Positions 11,278 through 24,106 of a DNA stretch of 64,000 bases are shown here, one piece after another; the first letter of the stretch is position 1, and each line of letters begins with the position of its first letter. A program made the position numbers and the translations under genes. The DNA is taken from contig OZ059895.1 in the NCBI GenBank assembly GCA_964057225.1, positions 19,478,688 to 19,542,687 on the forward strand, given 5' to 3'. The stretch is from Auanema rhodensis. Its lineage: Eukaryota; Nematoda; Chromadorea; Rhabditida; Rhabditidae. The notes beneath the pieces were generated by a model. That model saw nothing but the letters and a program-made list of their open reading frames with translations. It made no database searches and was not told where the DNA came from.

Positions 11278-12509
11278 ACTAATATGGACATGGGGAATCT
11301 AATTTTGAAAACCACATCTCTTTATCTTCCACGTGAAGCGAGTTACATACCAAGTGCACATCACGTGTACATTTAATTAGCATAAATTAAAGTTCACGTA
11401 AATTTCAAAGTCATGGTTACCATGCACCAATATCAATAAAAACTTGTTTTTAGACTAATATGGACATGGGGAATCTATTTTTGAAAACCGCATCTCTTCA
11501 TCTTTCACGTGAAGCAAGTTACATACCAAGTGCACATCACGTGTACACTTAATTAGCATAAATTAAAGTTCACGTAAATTTCGAAGTCATGGTTAACATG
11601 CACCAATATCAATAAAAATTTGTTTTTAGACTAATATGGACATGGGGAATCTAATTTTGAAAACCGCATCTCTTTATCTTTCACGTGAAGCGAGTTACAT
11701 ACCAAGTGCACATCACGTGTACATTTAATTAGCTTAAATTAAAGTTCACGTAAATTTCAAAGTCATGGTTACCATGCACCAATATCAATAAAAATTTGTT
11801 TTTAGACTAATATGGACATGGGAAATCTAATTTTGAAAACCGCATCTCTTTATCTTTCACGTGAAGCGAGTTACATACCAAGTGCACATCACGTGTACAT
11901 TGAATTAGCATAAATTAAAGTTCACGTAAATTTCAAAGTCATGGTTACCATGCACCAATATCAATAAAAATTTGTTATTAGACTAATATGGACATGGGGA
12001 ATCTAATTTTGAAAACCACATCTCTTTATCTTCCACGTGAAGCGAGTTACATACCAAGTGCACATCACGTGTACATTTAATTAGCATAAATTAAAGTTCA
12101 CGTAAATTTCAAAGTCATGGTTACCATGCACCAATATCAATAAAAACTTGTTTTTAGACTAATATGGACATGGGGAATCTATTTTTGAAAACCGCATCTC
12201 TTCATCTTTCACGTGAAGCAAGTTACATACCAAGTGCACATCACGTGTACACTTAATTAGCATAAATTAAAGTTCACGTAAATTTCGAAGTCATGGTTAA
12301 CATGCACCAATATCAATAAAAATTTGTTTTTAGACTAATATGGACATGGGGAATCTAATTTTGAAAACCGCATCTCTTTATCTTTCACGTGAAGCGAGTT
12401 ACATACCAAGTGCACATCACGTGTACATTTAATTAGCTTAAATTAAAGTTCACGTAAATTTCAAAGTCATGGTTACCATGCACCAATATCAATAAAAATT
12501 TGTTTTTAG
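11102..12509. repeat. 4-mer tandem duplication, 704-bp period
   Basis: Four monomers (gggaaatc/cattgaa; gttattagac with ttccacg; aacttg then tatttttg with gaagcaag and tttcgaag; gcttaaatt) at 11102-11805 repeat at 11806-12509. I saw no difference at any diagnostic position. The period is exactly 4 x 176. Only one copy of this quartet occurs in the later units at 15494 and 17603, so the duplication is local and probably recent. Confidence 0.85.
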
Positions 12510-12860
12510 ACTAATATGGACATGGGGAATCTAATTTTGAAAACCACATCTCTTTATCTTTCACGTGAAGCGAGTTACATACCAAGTGCACATCACGTGT
12601 ACATTTAATTAGCATAAATTAAAGTTCACGTAAATTTCAAAGTCATGGTTAACATGCACCAATATCAATAAAAATTTGTTTTTAGACTAATATGGACATG
12701 GGGAATCTAATTTTGAAAACCGCATCTCTTTATCTTTCACGTGAAGCGAGTTACATACCAAGTGCACATCACGTGTACATTTAATTAGCATAAATTAAAG
12801 TTCACGTAAATTTCAAAGTCATGGTTAACATGCACCAATATCAATAAAAATTTTTTTTAG

Positions 12861-14088
12861 ACTAATATGGACATGGGGAATCTAATTTTGAAAACCGCAT
12901 CTCTTTCTCTTTGACGTGAAGCGAGTTACATACCAAGTGCACAACACGTGTACACTTAATTAGCATAAATTAAAGTTCACGTAAATTTCAAAGTCATGGT
13001 TAACATGCACCAATATCAATAAAAATTTGTTTTTAGACTAATATGGACATGGGAAATCTAATTTTGAAAACCGCATCTCTTTATCTTTCACGTGAAGCGA
13101 GTTACATACCAAGTGCACATCACGTGTACACTTAATTAGCATAAATTAAAGTTCACGTAAATTTCAAAGTCATGGTTAACATGCACCAATATCAATAAAA
13201 ATTGTTTTTAGACTAATATGGACATGGGGAATCTAATTTTGAAAACCGCATCTCTTTATCTTTCACGTGAAGCGAGTTACATACCAAGTGCACATCACGT
13301 GTACATTTAATTAGCATAAATTAAAGTTCACGTAAATTTCAAAGTCATGGTTACCATGCACCAATATCAATAAAAATTTGTTTTAAGACTAATATGGACA
13401 TGAGAAATCTAATTTTGAAAACCGCATCTCTTCATCTTTCACGTGAAGCGAGTTACATATCAAGTGCACATCACGTGTACACTTAATTAGCATAAATTAA
13501 AGTTCACGTAAATTTCAAAGTCATGGTTAACATGCACCAATATCAATAAAAATTGTTTTTAGACTAATATGGACATGGGGAATCTAATTTTGAAAACCGC
13601 ATCTCTTTATCTTTCACGTGAAGCGAGTTACATACCAAGTGCACATCACGTGTACACTTAATTAGCATAAATTAAAGTTCACGTAAATTTCAAAGTCATG
13701 GTTAACATGCACCAATATCAATAAAAATTGTTTTTAGACTAATATGGACATGGGGAATCTAATTTTGAAAACCGCATCTCTTTATCTTTCACGTGAAGCG
13801 AGTTACATACCAAGTGCACATCACGTGTACATTTAATTAGCATAAATTAAAGTTCACGTAAATTTCAAAGTCATGGTTAACATGCACCAATATCAATAAA
13901 AATTTGTTTTTAGACTAATATGGACATGGGGAATCTAATTTTGAAAACCGCATCTCTTTATCTTTCACGTGAAGCGAGTTACATACCAAGTGCACATCAC
14001 GTGTACATTTAATTAGCATAAATTAAAGTTCACGTAAATTTCAAAGTCATGGTTAACATGCACCAATATCAATAAAAATTTTTTTTAG
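12861..14088. repeat. Marker-bounded unit of 7 monomers (1228 bp)
   Basis: It begins with the ctttctctttgacg/acaacacg marker and ends with an A5-T8 tract just before the next marker at 14089. It contains the first four or so monomers of the adjacent 15-mer and its last two, as if the middle had been removed by unequal exchange. Length is 7 x 176 less four. Confidence 0.8.
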
Positions 14089-16724
14089 ACTAATATGGAC
14101 ATGGGGAATCTAATTTTGAAAACCGCATCTCTTTCTCTTTGACGTGAAGCGAGTTACATACCAAGTGCACAACACGTGTACACTTAATTAGCATAAATTA
14201 AAGTTCACGTAAATTTCAAAGTCATGGTTAACATGCACCAATATCAATAAAAATTTGTTTTTAGACTAATATGGACATGGGAAATCTAATTTTGAAAACC
14301 GCATCTCTTTATCTTTCACGTGAAGCGAGTTACATACCAAGTGCACATCACGTGTACACTTAATTAGCATAAATTAAAGTTCACGTAAATTTCAAAGTCA
14401 TGGTTAACATGCACCAATATCAATAAAAATTGTTTTTAGACTAATATGGACATGGGGAATCTAATTTTGAAAACCGCATCTCTTTATCTTTCACGTGAAG
14501 CGAGTTACATACCAAGTGCACATCACGTGTACATTTAATTAGCATAAATTAAAGTTCACGTAAATTTCAAAGTCATGGTTACCATGCACCAATATCAATA
14601 AAAATTTGTTTTAAGACTAATATGGACATGAGAAATCTAATTTTGAAAACCGCATCTCTTCATCTTTCACGTGAAGCGAGTTACATATCAAGTGCACATC
14701 ACGTGTACACTTAATTAGCATAAATTAAAGTTCACGTAAATTTCAAAGTCATGGTTAACATGCACCAATATCAATAAAAATTGTTTTTAGACTAATATGG
14801 ACATGGGGAATCTAATTTTGAAAACCGCATCTCTTTATCTTTCACGTGAAGCGAGTTACATACCAAGTGCACATCACGTGTACACTTAATTAGCATAAAT
14901 TAAAGTTCACGTAAATTTCAAAGTCATGGTTAACATGCACCAATATCAATAAAAATTGTTTTTAGACTAATATGGACATGGGGAATCTAATTTTGAAAAC
15001 CGCATCTCTTTATCTTTCACGTGAAGCGAGTTACATACCAAGTGCACATCACGTGTACATTTAATTAGCATAAATTAAAGTTCACGTAAATTTCAAAGTC
15101 ATGGTTACCATGCACCAATATCAATAAAAATTTGTTTTAAGACTAATATGGACATGAGAAATCTAATTTTGAAAACCGCATCTCTTCATCTTTCACGTGA
15201 AGCGAGTTACATATCAAGTGCACATCACGTGTACACTTAATTAGCATAAATTAAAGTTCACGTAAATTTCAAAGTCATGGTTAACATGCACCAATATCAA
15301 TAAAAATTTGTTTTTAGACTAATATGGACATGGGGAATCTCATTTTGAAAACCACATCTCTTTATCTTTCACGTGAAGCGAGTTACATACCAAGTGCACA
15401 TCACGTGTACATTTAATTAGCATAAATTAAAGTTCACGTAAATTTCAAAGTCATGGTTAACATGCACCAATATCAATAAAAATTTGTTTTTAGACTAATA
15501 TGGACATGGGAAATCTAATTTTGAAAACCGCATCTCTTTATCTTTCACGTGAAGCGAGTTACATACCAAGTGCACATCACGTGTACATTGAATTAGCATA
15601 AATTAAAGTTCACGTAAATTTCAAAGTCATGGTTACCATGCACCAATATCAATAAAAATTTGTTATTAGACTAATATGGACATGGGGAATCTAATTTTGA
15701 AAACCACATCTCTTTATCTTCCACGTGAAGCGAGTTACATACCAAGTGCACATCACGTGTACATTTAATTAGCATAAATTAAAGTTCACGTAAATTTCAA
15801 AGTCATGGTTACCATGCACCAATATCAATAAAAACTTGTTTTTAGACTAATATGGACATGGGGAATCTATTTTTGAAAACCGCATCTCTTCATCTTTCAC
15901 GTGAAGCAAGTTACATACCAAGTGCACATCACGTGTACACTTAATTAGCATAAATTAAAGTTCACGTAAATTTCGAAGTCATGGTTAACATGCACCAATA
16001 TCAATAAAAATTTGTTTTTAGACTAATATGGACATGGGGAATCTAATTTTGAAAACCGCATCTCTTTATCTTTCACGTGAAGCGAGTTACATACCAAGTG
16101 CACATCACGTGTACATTTAATTAGCTTAAATTAAAGTTCACGTAAATTTCAAAGTCATGGTTACCATGCACCAATATCAATAAAAATTTGTTTTTAGACT
16201 AATATGGACATGGGGAATCTAATTTTGAAAACCACATCTCTTTATCTTTCACGTGAAGCGAGTTACATACCAAGTGCACATCACGTGTACATTGAATTAG
16301 CATAAATTAAAGTTCACGTAAATTTCAAAGTCATGGTTAACATGCACCAATATCAATAAAAATTTGTTTTTAGACTAATATGGACATGGGGAATCTAATT
16401 TTGAAAACCACATCTCTTTATCTTTCACGTGAAGCGAGTTACATACCAAGTGCACATCACGTGTACATTTAATTAGCATAAATTAAAGTTCACGTAAATT
16501 TCAAAGTCATGGTTAACATGCACCAATATCAATAAAAATTTGTTTTTAGACTAATATGGACATGGGGAATCTAATTTTGAAAACCGCATCTCTTTATCTT
16601 TCACGTGAAGCGAGTTACATACCAAGTGCACATCACGTGTACATTTAATTAGCATAAATTAAAGTTCACGTAAATTTCAAAGTCATGGTTAACATGCACC
16701 AATATCAATAAAAATTTTTTTTAG
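14089..16724. repeat. Marker-bounded unit of 15 monomers (2636 bp)
   Basis: Order of diagnostic monomers: marker, gggaaatc, gggg, gagaaa, two gggg, gagaaa, tctcatttt, gggaaatc/cattgaa, gttattagac with ttccacg, tatttttg with tttcgaag, gcttaaatt, two cac-type, then a cgc-type ending in A5-T8. It is the fullest form of the HOR family that fills 8.8-19.2 kb. Confidence 0.82.
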
Positions 16725-19185
16725 ACTAATATGGACATGGGGAATCTAATTTTGAAAACCGCATCTCTTTCTCTTTGACGTGAAGCGAGTTACATACCAA
16801 GTGCACAACACGTGTACACTTAATTAGCATAAATTAAAGTTCACGTAAATTTCAAAGTCATGGTTAACATGCACCAATATCAATAAAAATTTGTTTTCAG
16901 ACTAATATGGACATGGGAAATCTAATTTTGAAAACCGCATCTCTTTATCTTTCACGTGAAGCGAGTTACATACCAAGTGCACATCACGTGTACACTTAAT
17001 TAGCATAAATTAAAGTTCACGTAAATTTCAAAGTCATGGTTAACATGCACCAATATCAATAAAAATTGTTTTTAGACTAATATGGACATGGGGAATCTAA
17101 TTTTGAAAACCGCATCTCTTTATCTTTCACGTGAAGCGAGTTACATACCAAGTGCACATCACGTGTACATTTAATTAGCATAAATTAAAGTTCACGTAAA
17201 TTTCAAAGTCATGGTTACCATGCACCAATATCAATAAAAATTTGTTTTAAGACTAATATGGACATGAGAAATCTAATTTTGAAAACCGCATCTCTTCATC
17301 TTTCACGTGAAGCGAGTTACATATCAAGTGCACATCACGTGTACACTTAATTAGCATAAATTAAAGTTCACGTAAATTTCAAAGTCATGGTTAACATGCA
17401 CCAATATCAATAAAAATTTGTTTTTAGACTAATATGGACATGGGGAATCTCATTTTGAAAACCACATCTCTTTATCTTTCACGTGAAGCGAGTTACATAC
17501 CAAGTGCACATCACGTGTACATTTAATTAGCATAAATTAAAGTTCACGTAAATTTCAAAGTCATGGTTAACATGCACCAATATCAATAAAAATTTGTTTT
17601 TAGACTAATATGGACATGGGAAATCTAATTTTGAAAACCGCATCTCTTTATCTTTCACGTGAAGCGAGTTACATACCAAGTGCACATCACGTGTACATTG
17701 AATTAGCATAAATTAAAGTTCACGTAAATTTCAAAGTCATGGTTACCATGCACCAATATCAATAAAAATTTGTTATTAGACTAATATGGACATGGGGAAT
17801 CTAATTTTGAAAACCACATCTCTTTATCTTCCACGTGAAGCGAGTTACATACCAAGTGCACATCACGTGTACATTTAATTAGCATAAATTAAAGTTCACG
17901 TAAATTTCAAAGTCATGGTTACCATGCACCAATATCAATAAAAACTTGTTTTTAGACTAATATGGACATGGGGAATCTATTTTTGAAAACCGCATCTCTT
18001 CATCTTTCACGTGAAGCAAGTTACATACCAAGTGCACATCACGTGTACACTTAATTAGCATAAATTAAAGTTCACGTAAATTTCGAAGTCATGGTTAACA
18101 TGCACCAATATCAATAAAAATTTGTTTTTAGACTAATATGGACATGGGGAATCTAATTTTGAAAACCGCATCTCTTTATCTTTCACGTGAAGCGAGTTAC
18201 ATACCAAGTGCACATCACGTGTACATTTAATTAGCTTAAATTAAAGTTCACGTAAATTTCAAAGTCATGGTTACCATGCACCAATATCAATAAAAATTTG
18301 TTTTTAGACTAATATGGACATGGGGAATCTAATTTTGAAAACCACATCTCTTTATCTTTCACGTGAAGCGAGTTACATACCAAGTGCACATCACGTGTAC
18401 ATTGAATTAGCATAAATTAAAGTTCACGTAAATTTCAAAGTCATGGTTAACATGCACCAATATCAATAAAAATTTGTTTTTAGACTAATATGGACATGGG
18501 GAATCTAATTTTGAAAACCGCATCTCTTTATCTTTCACGTGAAGCGAGTTACATACCAAGTGCACATCACGTGTACATTTAATTAGCATAAATTAAAGTT
18601 CACGTAAATTTCAAAGTCATGGTTACCATGCACCAATATCAATAAAAATTTGTTTTAAGACTAATATGGACATGAGAAATCTAATTTTGAAAACCGCATC
18701 TCTTCATCTTTCACGTGAAGCGAGTTACATATCAAGTGCACATCACGTGTACACTTAATTAGCATAAATTAAAGTTCACGTAAATTTCAAAGTCATGGTT
18801 AACATGCACCAATATCAATAAAAATTTGTTTTTAGACTAATATGGACATGGGGAATCTAATTTTGAAAACCACATCTCTTTATCTTTCACGTGAAGCGAG
18901 TTACATACCAAGTGCACATCACGTGTACATTTAATTAGCATAAATTAAAGTTCACGTAAATTTCAAAGTCATGGTTAACATGCACCAATATCAATAAAAA
19001 TTTGTTTTTAGACTAATATGGACATGGGGAATCTAATTTTGAAAACCGCATCTCTTTATCTTTCACGTGAAGCGAGTTACATACCAAGTGCACATCACGT
19101 GTACATTTAATTAGCATAAATTAAAGTTCACGTAAATTTCAAAGTCATGGTTAACATGCACCAATATCAATAAAAATTTTTTTTA
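16725..19185. repeat. Marker-bounded unit of 14 monomers (2461 bp)
   Basis: It follows the 15-mer order from the marker through gcttaaatt at 18131, but lacks the internal monomers equivalent to 14791-15141. Near the end it carries an extra ttaccatg/ttttaagac pair (18483-18834). A private change, ttttcagac, stands at about 16899. It ends in A5-T8 before the marker at 19186. Confidence 0.8.
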
Positions 19186-22100
19186 GACTAATATGGACAT
19201 GGGGAATCTAATTTTGAAAACCGCATCTCTTTCTCTTTGACGTGAAGCGAGTTACATACCAAGTGCACAACACGTGTACACTTAATTAGCATAAATTAAA
19301 GTTCACGTAAATTTCAAAGTCATGGTTACCATGCACCAATATCAATAAAAATTTGTTTTTAGAATAATATGGACATGGGGAATCTAATTTTGAAAACCAC
19401 ATCTCTTTATCTTTCACGTGAAGCGAGTTACATACCAAGTGCACATCACGTGTACATTTAATTAGCATAAATTAAAGTTCACGTAAATTTCAAAGTCATG
19501 GTTACCATGCACCAATATCAATAAAAATTTGTTTTAAGACTAATATGGACATGAGAAATCTAATTTTGAAAACCGCATCTCTTCATCTTTCACGTGAAGC
19601 GAGTTACATATCAAGTGCACATCACGTGTACACTTAATTAGCATAAATTAAAGTTCACGTAAATTTCAAAGTCATGGTTAACATGCACCAATATCAATAA
19701 AAATTTGTTTTTAGACTAATATGGACATGGGGAATCTAATTTTGAAAACCGCATCTCTTTATCTTTCACGTGAAGCGAACTACATACCAAGTGCACATCA
19801 CGTGTACATTTAATTAGCATAAATTAAAGTTCACGTAAATTTCAAAGTCATGGTTACCATGCACCAATATCAATAAAAATTTGTTTTTAGACTAATATGG
19901 ACATGGGGAATCTAATTTTGAAAACCACATCTCTTTATCTTTCACGTGAAGCGAGTTACATACCAAGTGCACATCACGTGTACATTGAATTAGCATAAAT
20001 TAAAGTTCACGTAAATTTCAAAGTCATGGTTACCATGCACCAATATCAATAAAAATTTGTTATTAGACTAATATGGACATGGGGAATCTAATTTTGAAAA
20101 CCACATCTCTTTATCTTCCACGTGAAGCGAGTTACATACCAAGTGCACATCACGTGTACATTTAATTAGCATAAATTAAAGTTCACGTAAATTTCAAAGT
20201 CATGGTTACCATGCACCAATATCAATAAAAACTTGTTTTTAGACTAATATGGACATGGGGAATCTATTTTTGAAAACCGCATCTCTTCATCTTTCACGTG
20301 AAGCGAGTTACATACCAAGTGCACATCACGTGTACACTTAATTAGCATAAATTAAAGTTCACGTAAATTTCGAAGTCATGGTTAACATGCACTAATATCA
20401 ATAAAAATTTGTTTTTAGACTAATATGGACATGGGGAATCTAATTTTGAAAACCGCATCTCTTTATCTTTCACGTGAAGCGAGTTACATACCAAGTGCAC
20501 ATCACGTGTACATTTAATTAGCATAAATTAAAGTTCACGTAAATTTCAAAGTCATGGTTACCATGCACCAATATCAATAAAAATTTGTTTTAAGACTAAT
20601 ATGGACATGAGAAATCTAATTTTGAAAACCGCATCTCTTCATCTTTCACGTGAAGCGAGTTACATATCAAGTGCACATCACGTGTACACTTAATTAGCAT
20701 AAATTAAAGTTCACGTAAATTTCAAAGTCATGGTTAACATGCACCAATATCAATAAAAATTTGTTTTTAGACTAATATGGACATGGGGAATCTAATTTTG
20801 AAAACCGCATCTCTTTATCTTTCACGTGAAGCGAACTACATACCAAGTGCACATCACGTGTACATTTAATTAGCATAAATTAAAGTTCACGTAAATTTCA
20901 AAGTCATGGTTACCATGCACCAATATCAATAAAAATTTGTTTTTAGACTAATATGGACATGGGGAATCTAATTTTGAAAACCGCATCTCTTCATCTTTCA
21001 CGTGAAGCGAGTTACATATCAAGTGCACATCACGTGTACACTTAATTAGCATAAATTAAAGTTCACGTAAATTTCAAAGTCATGGTTAACATGCACCAAT
21101 ATCAATAAAAATTTGTTTTTAGACTAATATGGACATGGGGAATCTAATTTTGAAAACCGCATCTCTTTATCTTTCACGTGAAGCGAGTTACATACCAAGT
21201 GCACATCACGTGTACATTTAATTAGCATAAATTAAAGTTCACGTAAATTTCAAAGTCATGGTTACCATGCACCAATATCAATAAAAATTTGTTTTTAGAC
21301 TAATATGGACATGGGGAATCTAATTTTGAAAACCACATCTCTTTATCTTTCACGTGAAGCGAGTTACATACCAAGTGCACATCACGTGTACATTGAATTA
21401 GCATAAATTAAAGTTCACGTAAAGTTCGAAGTCATGGTTAACATGCACCAATATCAATAAAAATTTGTTTTAAGACTAATATGGACATGAGAAATCTAAT
21501 TTTGAAAACCGCATCTCTTCATCTTTCACGTGAAGCGAGTTACATATCAAGTGCACATCACGTGTACACTTAATTAGCATAAATTAAAGTTCACGTAAAT
21601 TTCAAAGTCATGGTTAACATGCACCAATATCAATAAAAATTTGTTTTTAGACTAATATGGACATGGGGAATCTAATTTTGAAAACCGCATCTCTTTATCT
21701 TTCACGTGAAGCGAGTTACATACCAAGTGCACATCACGTGTACATTTAATTAGCATAAATTAAAGTTCACGTGAATTTCAAAGTCATGGTTACCATGCAC
21801 CAATATCAATAAAAATTTGTTTTAAGACTAATATGGACATGAGAAATCTAATTTTGAAAACCGCATCTCTTCATCTTTCACGTGAAGCGAGTTACATATC
21901 AAGTGCACATCACGTGTACACTTAATTAGCATAAATTAAAGTTCACGTAAATTTCAAAGTCATGGTTAACATGCACCAATATCAATAAAAATTTGTTTTT
22001 AGACTAATATGGACATGGGGAATCTAATTTTGAAAACCACATCTCTTTATCTTTCACGTGAAGCGAGTTACATACCAAGTGCACATCACGTGTACATTTA

Positions 22101-24106
22101 ATTAGCATAAATTAAAGTTCACGTAAATTTCAAAGTCGTGGTTAACATGCACCAATATCAATAAAAATTTGTTTTTAGACTAATATGGACATGGGAATCT
22201 AATTTTGAAAACCACATCTCTTTATCTTTCACGTGAAGCGAGTTACATACCAAGTGCACATCACGTGTACATTTAATTAGCATAAATTAAAGTTCACGTA
22301 AATTTCAAAGTCATGGTTAACATGCACCAATATCAATAAAAATTTTTTTTAGACTAATATGGACATGGGGAATCTGATTTTGAAAACCGCATCTCTTTAT
22401 CTTTCACGTGAAGCGAGTTACATACCAAGTGCACATCACGTGTACACTTAATTAGCATAAATTAAAGTTCACGTAAATTTCAAAGTCATGGTTACCATGC
22501 ACCAATATCAATAAAAATTTTTAGACTAATATGGACATGGGGAATCTAATTTTGAAAACCACATCTCTTTATCTTTCACGTGAAGCGAGTTACATACCAA
22601 GTGCACATCACGTGTACATTGAATTAGCATAAATTAAAGTTCACGTAAATTTCAAAGTCATGGTTACCATGCACCAATATCAATAAAAATTTGTTTTTAG
22701 ACTAATATGGACATGGGGAATCTAATTTTGAAAACCACATCTCTTTATCTTTCACGTGAAGCGAGTTACATACCAAGTGCACATCACGTGTACATTTAAT
22801 TAGCATAAATTAAAGTTCACGTAAATTTCAAAGTCATGGTTAACATGCACCAATATCAATAAAAATTTGTTTTTAGACTAATATGGACATGGGGAATCTA
22901 ATTTTGAAAACCGCATCTCTTTATCTTTCACGTGAAGCGAGTTACATACCAAGTGCACATCACGTGTACATTTAATTAGCATAAATTAAAGTTCACGTAA
23001 ATTTCAAAGTCGTGGTTACCATGCACCAATATCAAAAAAAATTTGTTTTAAGACTAATATGGACATGAGAAATCTAATTTTGAAAACCGCATCTCTTCAT
23101 CTTTCACGTGAAGCGAGTTACATATCAAGTGCACATCACGTGTACACTTAATTAGCATAAATTAAAGTTCACGTAAATTTCAAAGTCTTGGTTAACATGC
23201 ACCAATATCAATAAAAATTTGTTTTAAGACTAATATGGACATGGGGAATCTAATTTTGAAAACTGCATCTCTTTATCTTTCACGTGAAGCGAGTTACATA
23301 CCAAGTGCACATCACGTGTACACTTAATTAGCATAAATTAAAGTTCACGTAAATTTCAAAGTCATGGTTACCATGCACCAATATCAATAAAAATTTGTTT
23401 TTAGAATAATATGGACATGGGGAATCTAATTTTGAAAACCACATCTCTTTATCTTTCACGTGAAGCGAGTTACATACCAAGTGCACATCACGTGTACATT
23501 TAATTAGCATAAATTAAAGTTCACGTAAATTTCAAAGTCGTGGTTAACATGCACCAATATCAATAAAAATTTGTTTTTAGACTAATATGGACATGGGAAT
23601 CTAATTTTGAAAACCACATCTCTTTATCTTTCACGTGAAGCGAGTTACATACCAAGTGCACATCACGTGTACACTTAATTAGCATAAATTAAAGTTCACG
23701 TAAATTTCAAAGTCATGGTTAACATGCACCAATATCAATAAAAATTTGTTTTTAGACTAATATGGACATGGGGAATCTAATTTTGAAAACCACATCTCTT
23801 TATCTTTCACGTGAAGCGAGTTACATACCAAGTGCACATCACGTGTACATTTAATTAGCATAAATTAAAGTTCACGTAAATTTCAAAGTCATGGTTAACA
23901 TGCACCAATATCAATAAAAATTTGTTTTTAGAATAATATGGACATGGGGAATCTAATTTTGAAAACCACATCTCTTTATCTTTCACGTGAAGCGAGTTAC
24001 ATACCAAGTGCACATCACGTGTACATTTAATTAGCATAAATTAAAGTTCACGTAAATTTCAAAGTCATGGTTAACATGCACCAATATCAATAAAAATTTG
24101 TTTTTA
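19186..24106. repeat. 28-mer higher-order repeat, copy 1 (4921 bp)
   Basis: Begins at the marker monomer and repeats at an offset of 4921 bp (28 x 176 less seven, accounted for by two gggaatc losses, one A5-T8 and one 4-bp tract loss). Private landmarks include gcgaactacat (about 19777 and 20833), gcactaatatc (20389), cgtaaagttcgaag (about 21418), aatctgatttt (22371), gtcttgg (about 23186) and gaactgc-type cgc to tgc changes. Similarity to copy 2 ends at about 23913. Gaataat variants near 19363, 23405 and 23932 produce chance reading frames. Confidence 0.92.

Larger units (their letters stand above)
8818..12860. repeat. Marker-bounded unit of 23 monomers
   Basis: It starts with a marker monomer carrying ctttctctttgacg and gcacaacacg and preceded by an A5-T8 tract. 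The same marker returns at 12861, 14089, 16725, 19186 and 24107. The unit spans 4043 bp and contains two smaller tandem duplications, a 5-mer at 9520-11277 and a 4-mer at 11102-12509. Its ordered core (gggaaatc, gttattagac with ttccacg, aacttg, tatttttg with tttcgaag, gcttaaatt) recurs in the next units and partly in the 30-mer block. Confidence 0.82.

Noticed and set aside
19286-19468. 60-residue minus-strand reading frame (also at 23328-23510, 23855-24037, 24207-24389 and 28249-28431)
   Set aside because: It is satellite sequence slightly over one monomer long. It is open only because C to A at monomer position 3 (gaataat instead of gactaat) removes the in-frame TAG found in ordinary copies. 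There is no sign of coding constraint, and the copies follow the HOR duplications.
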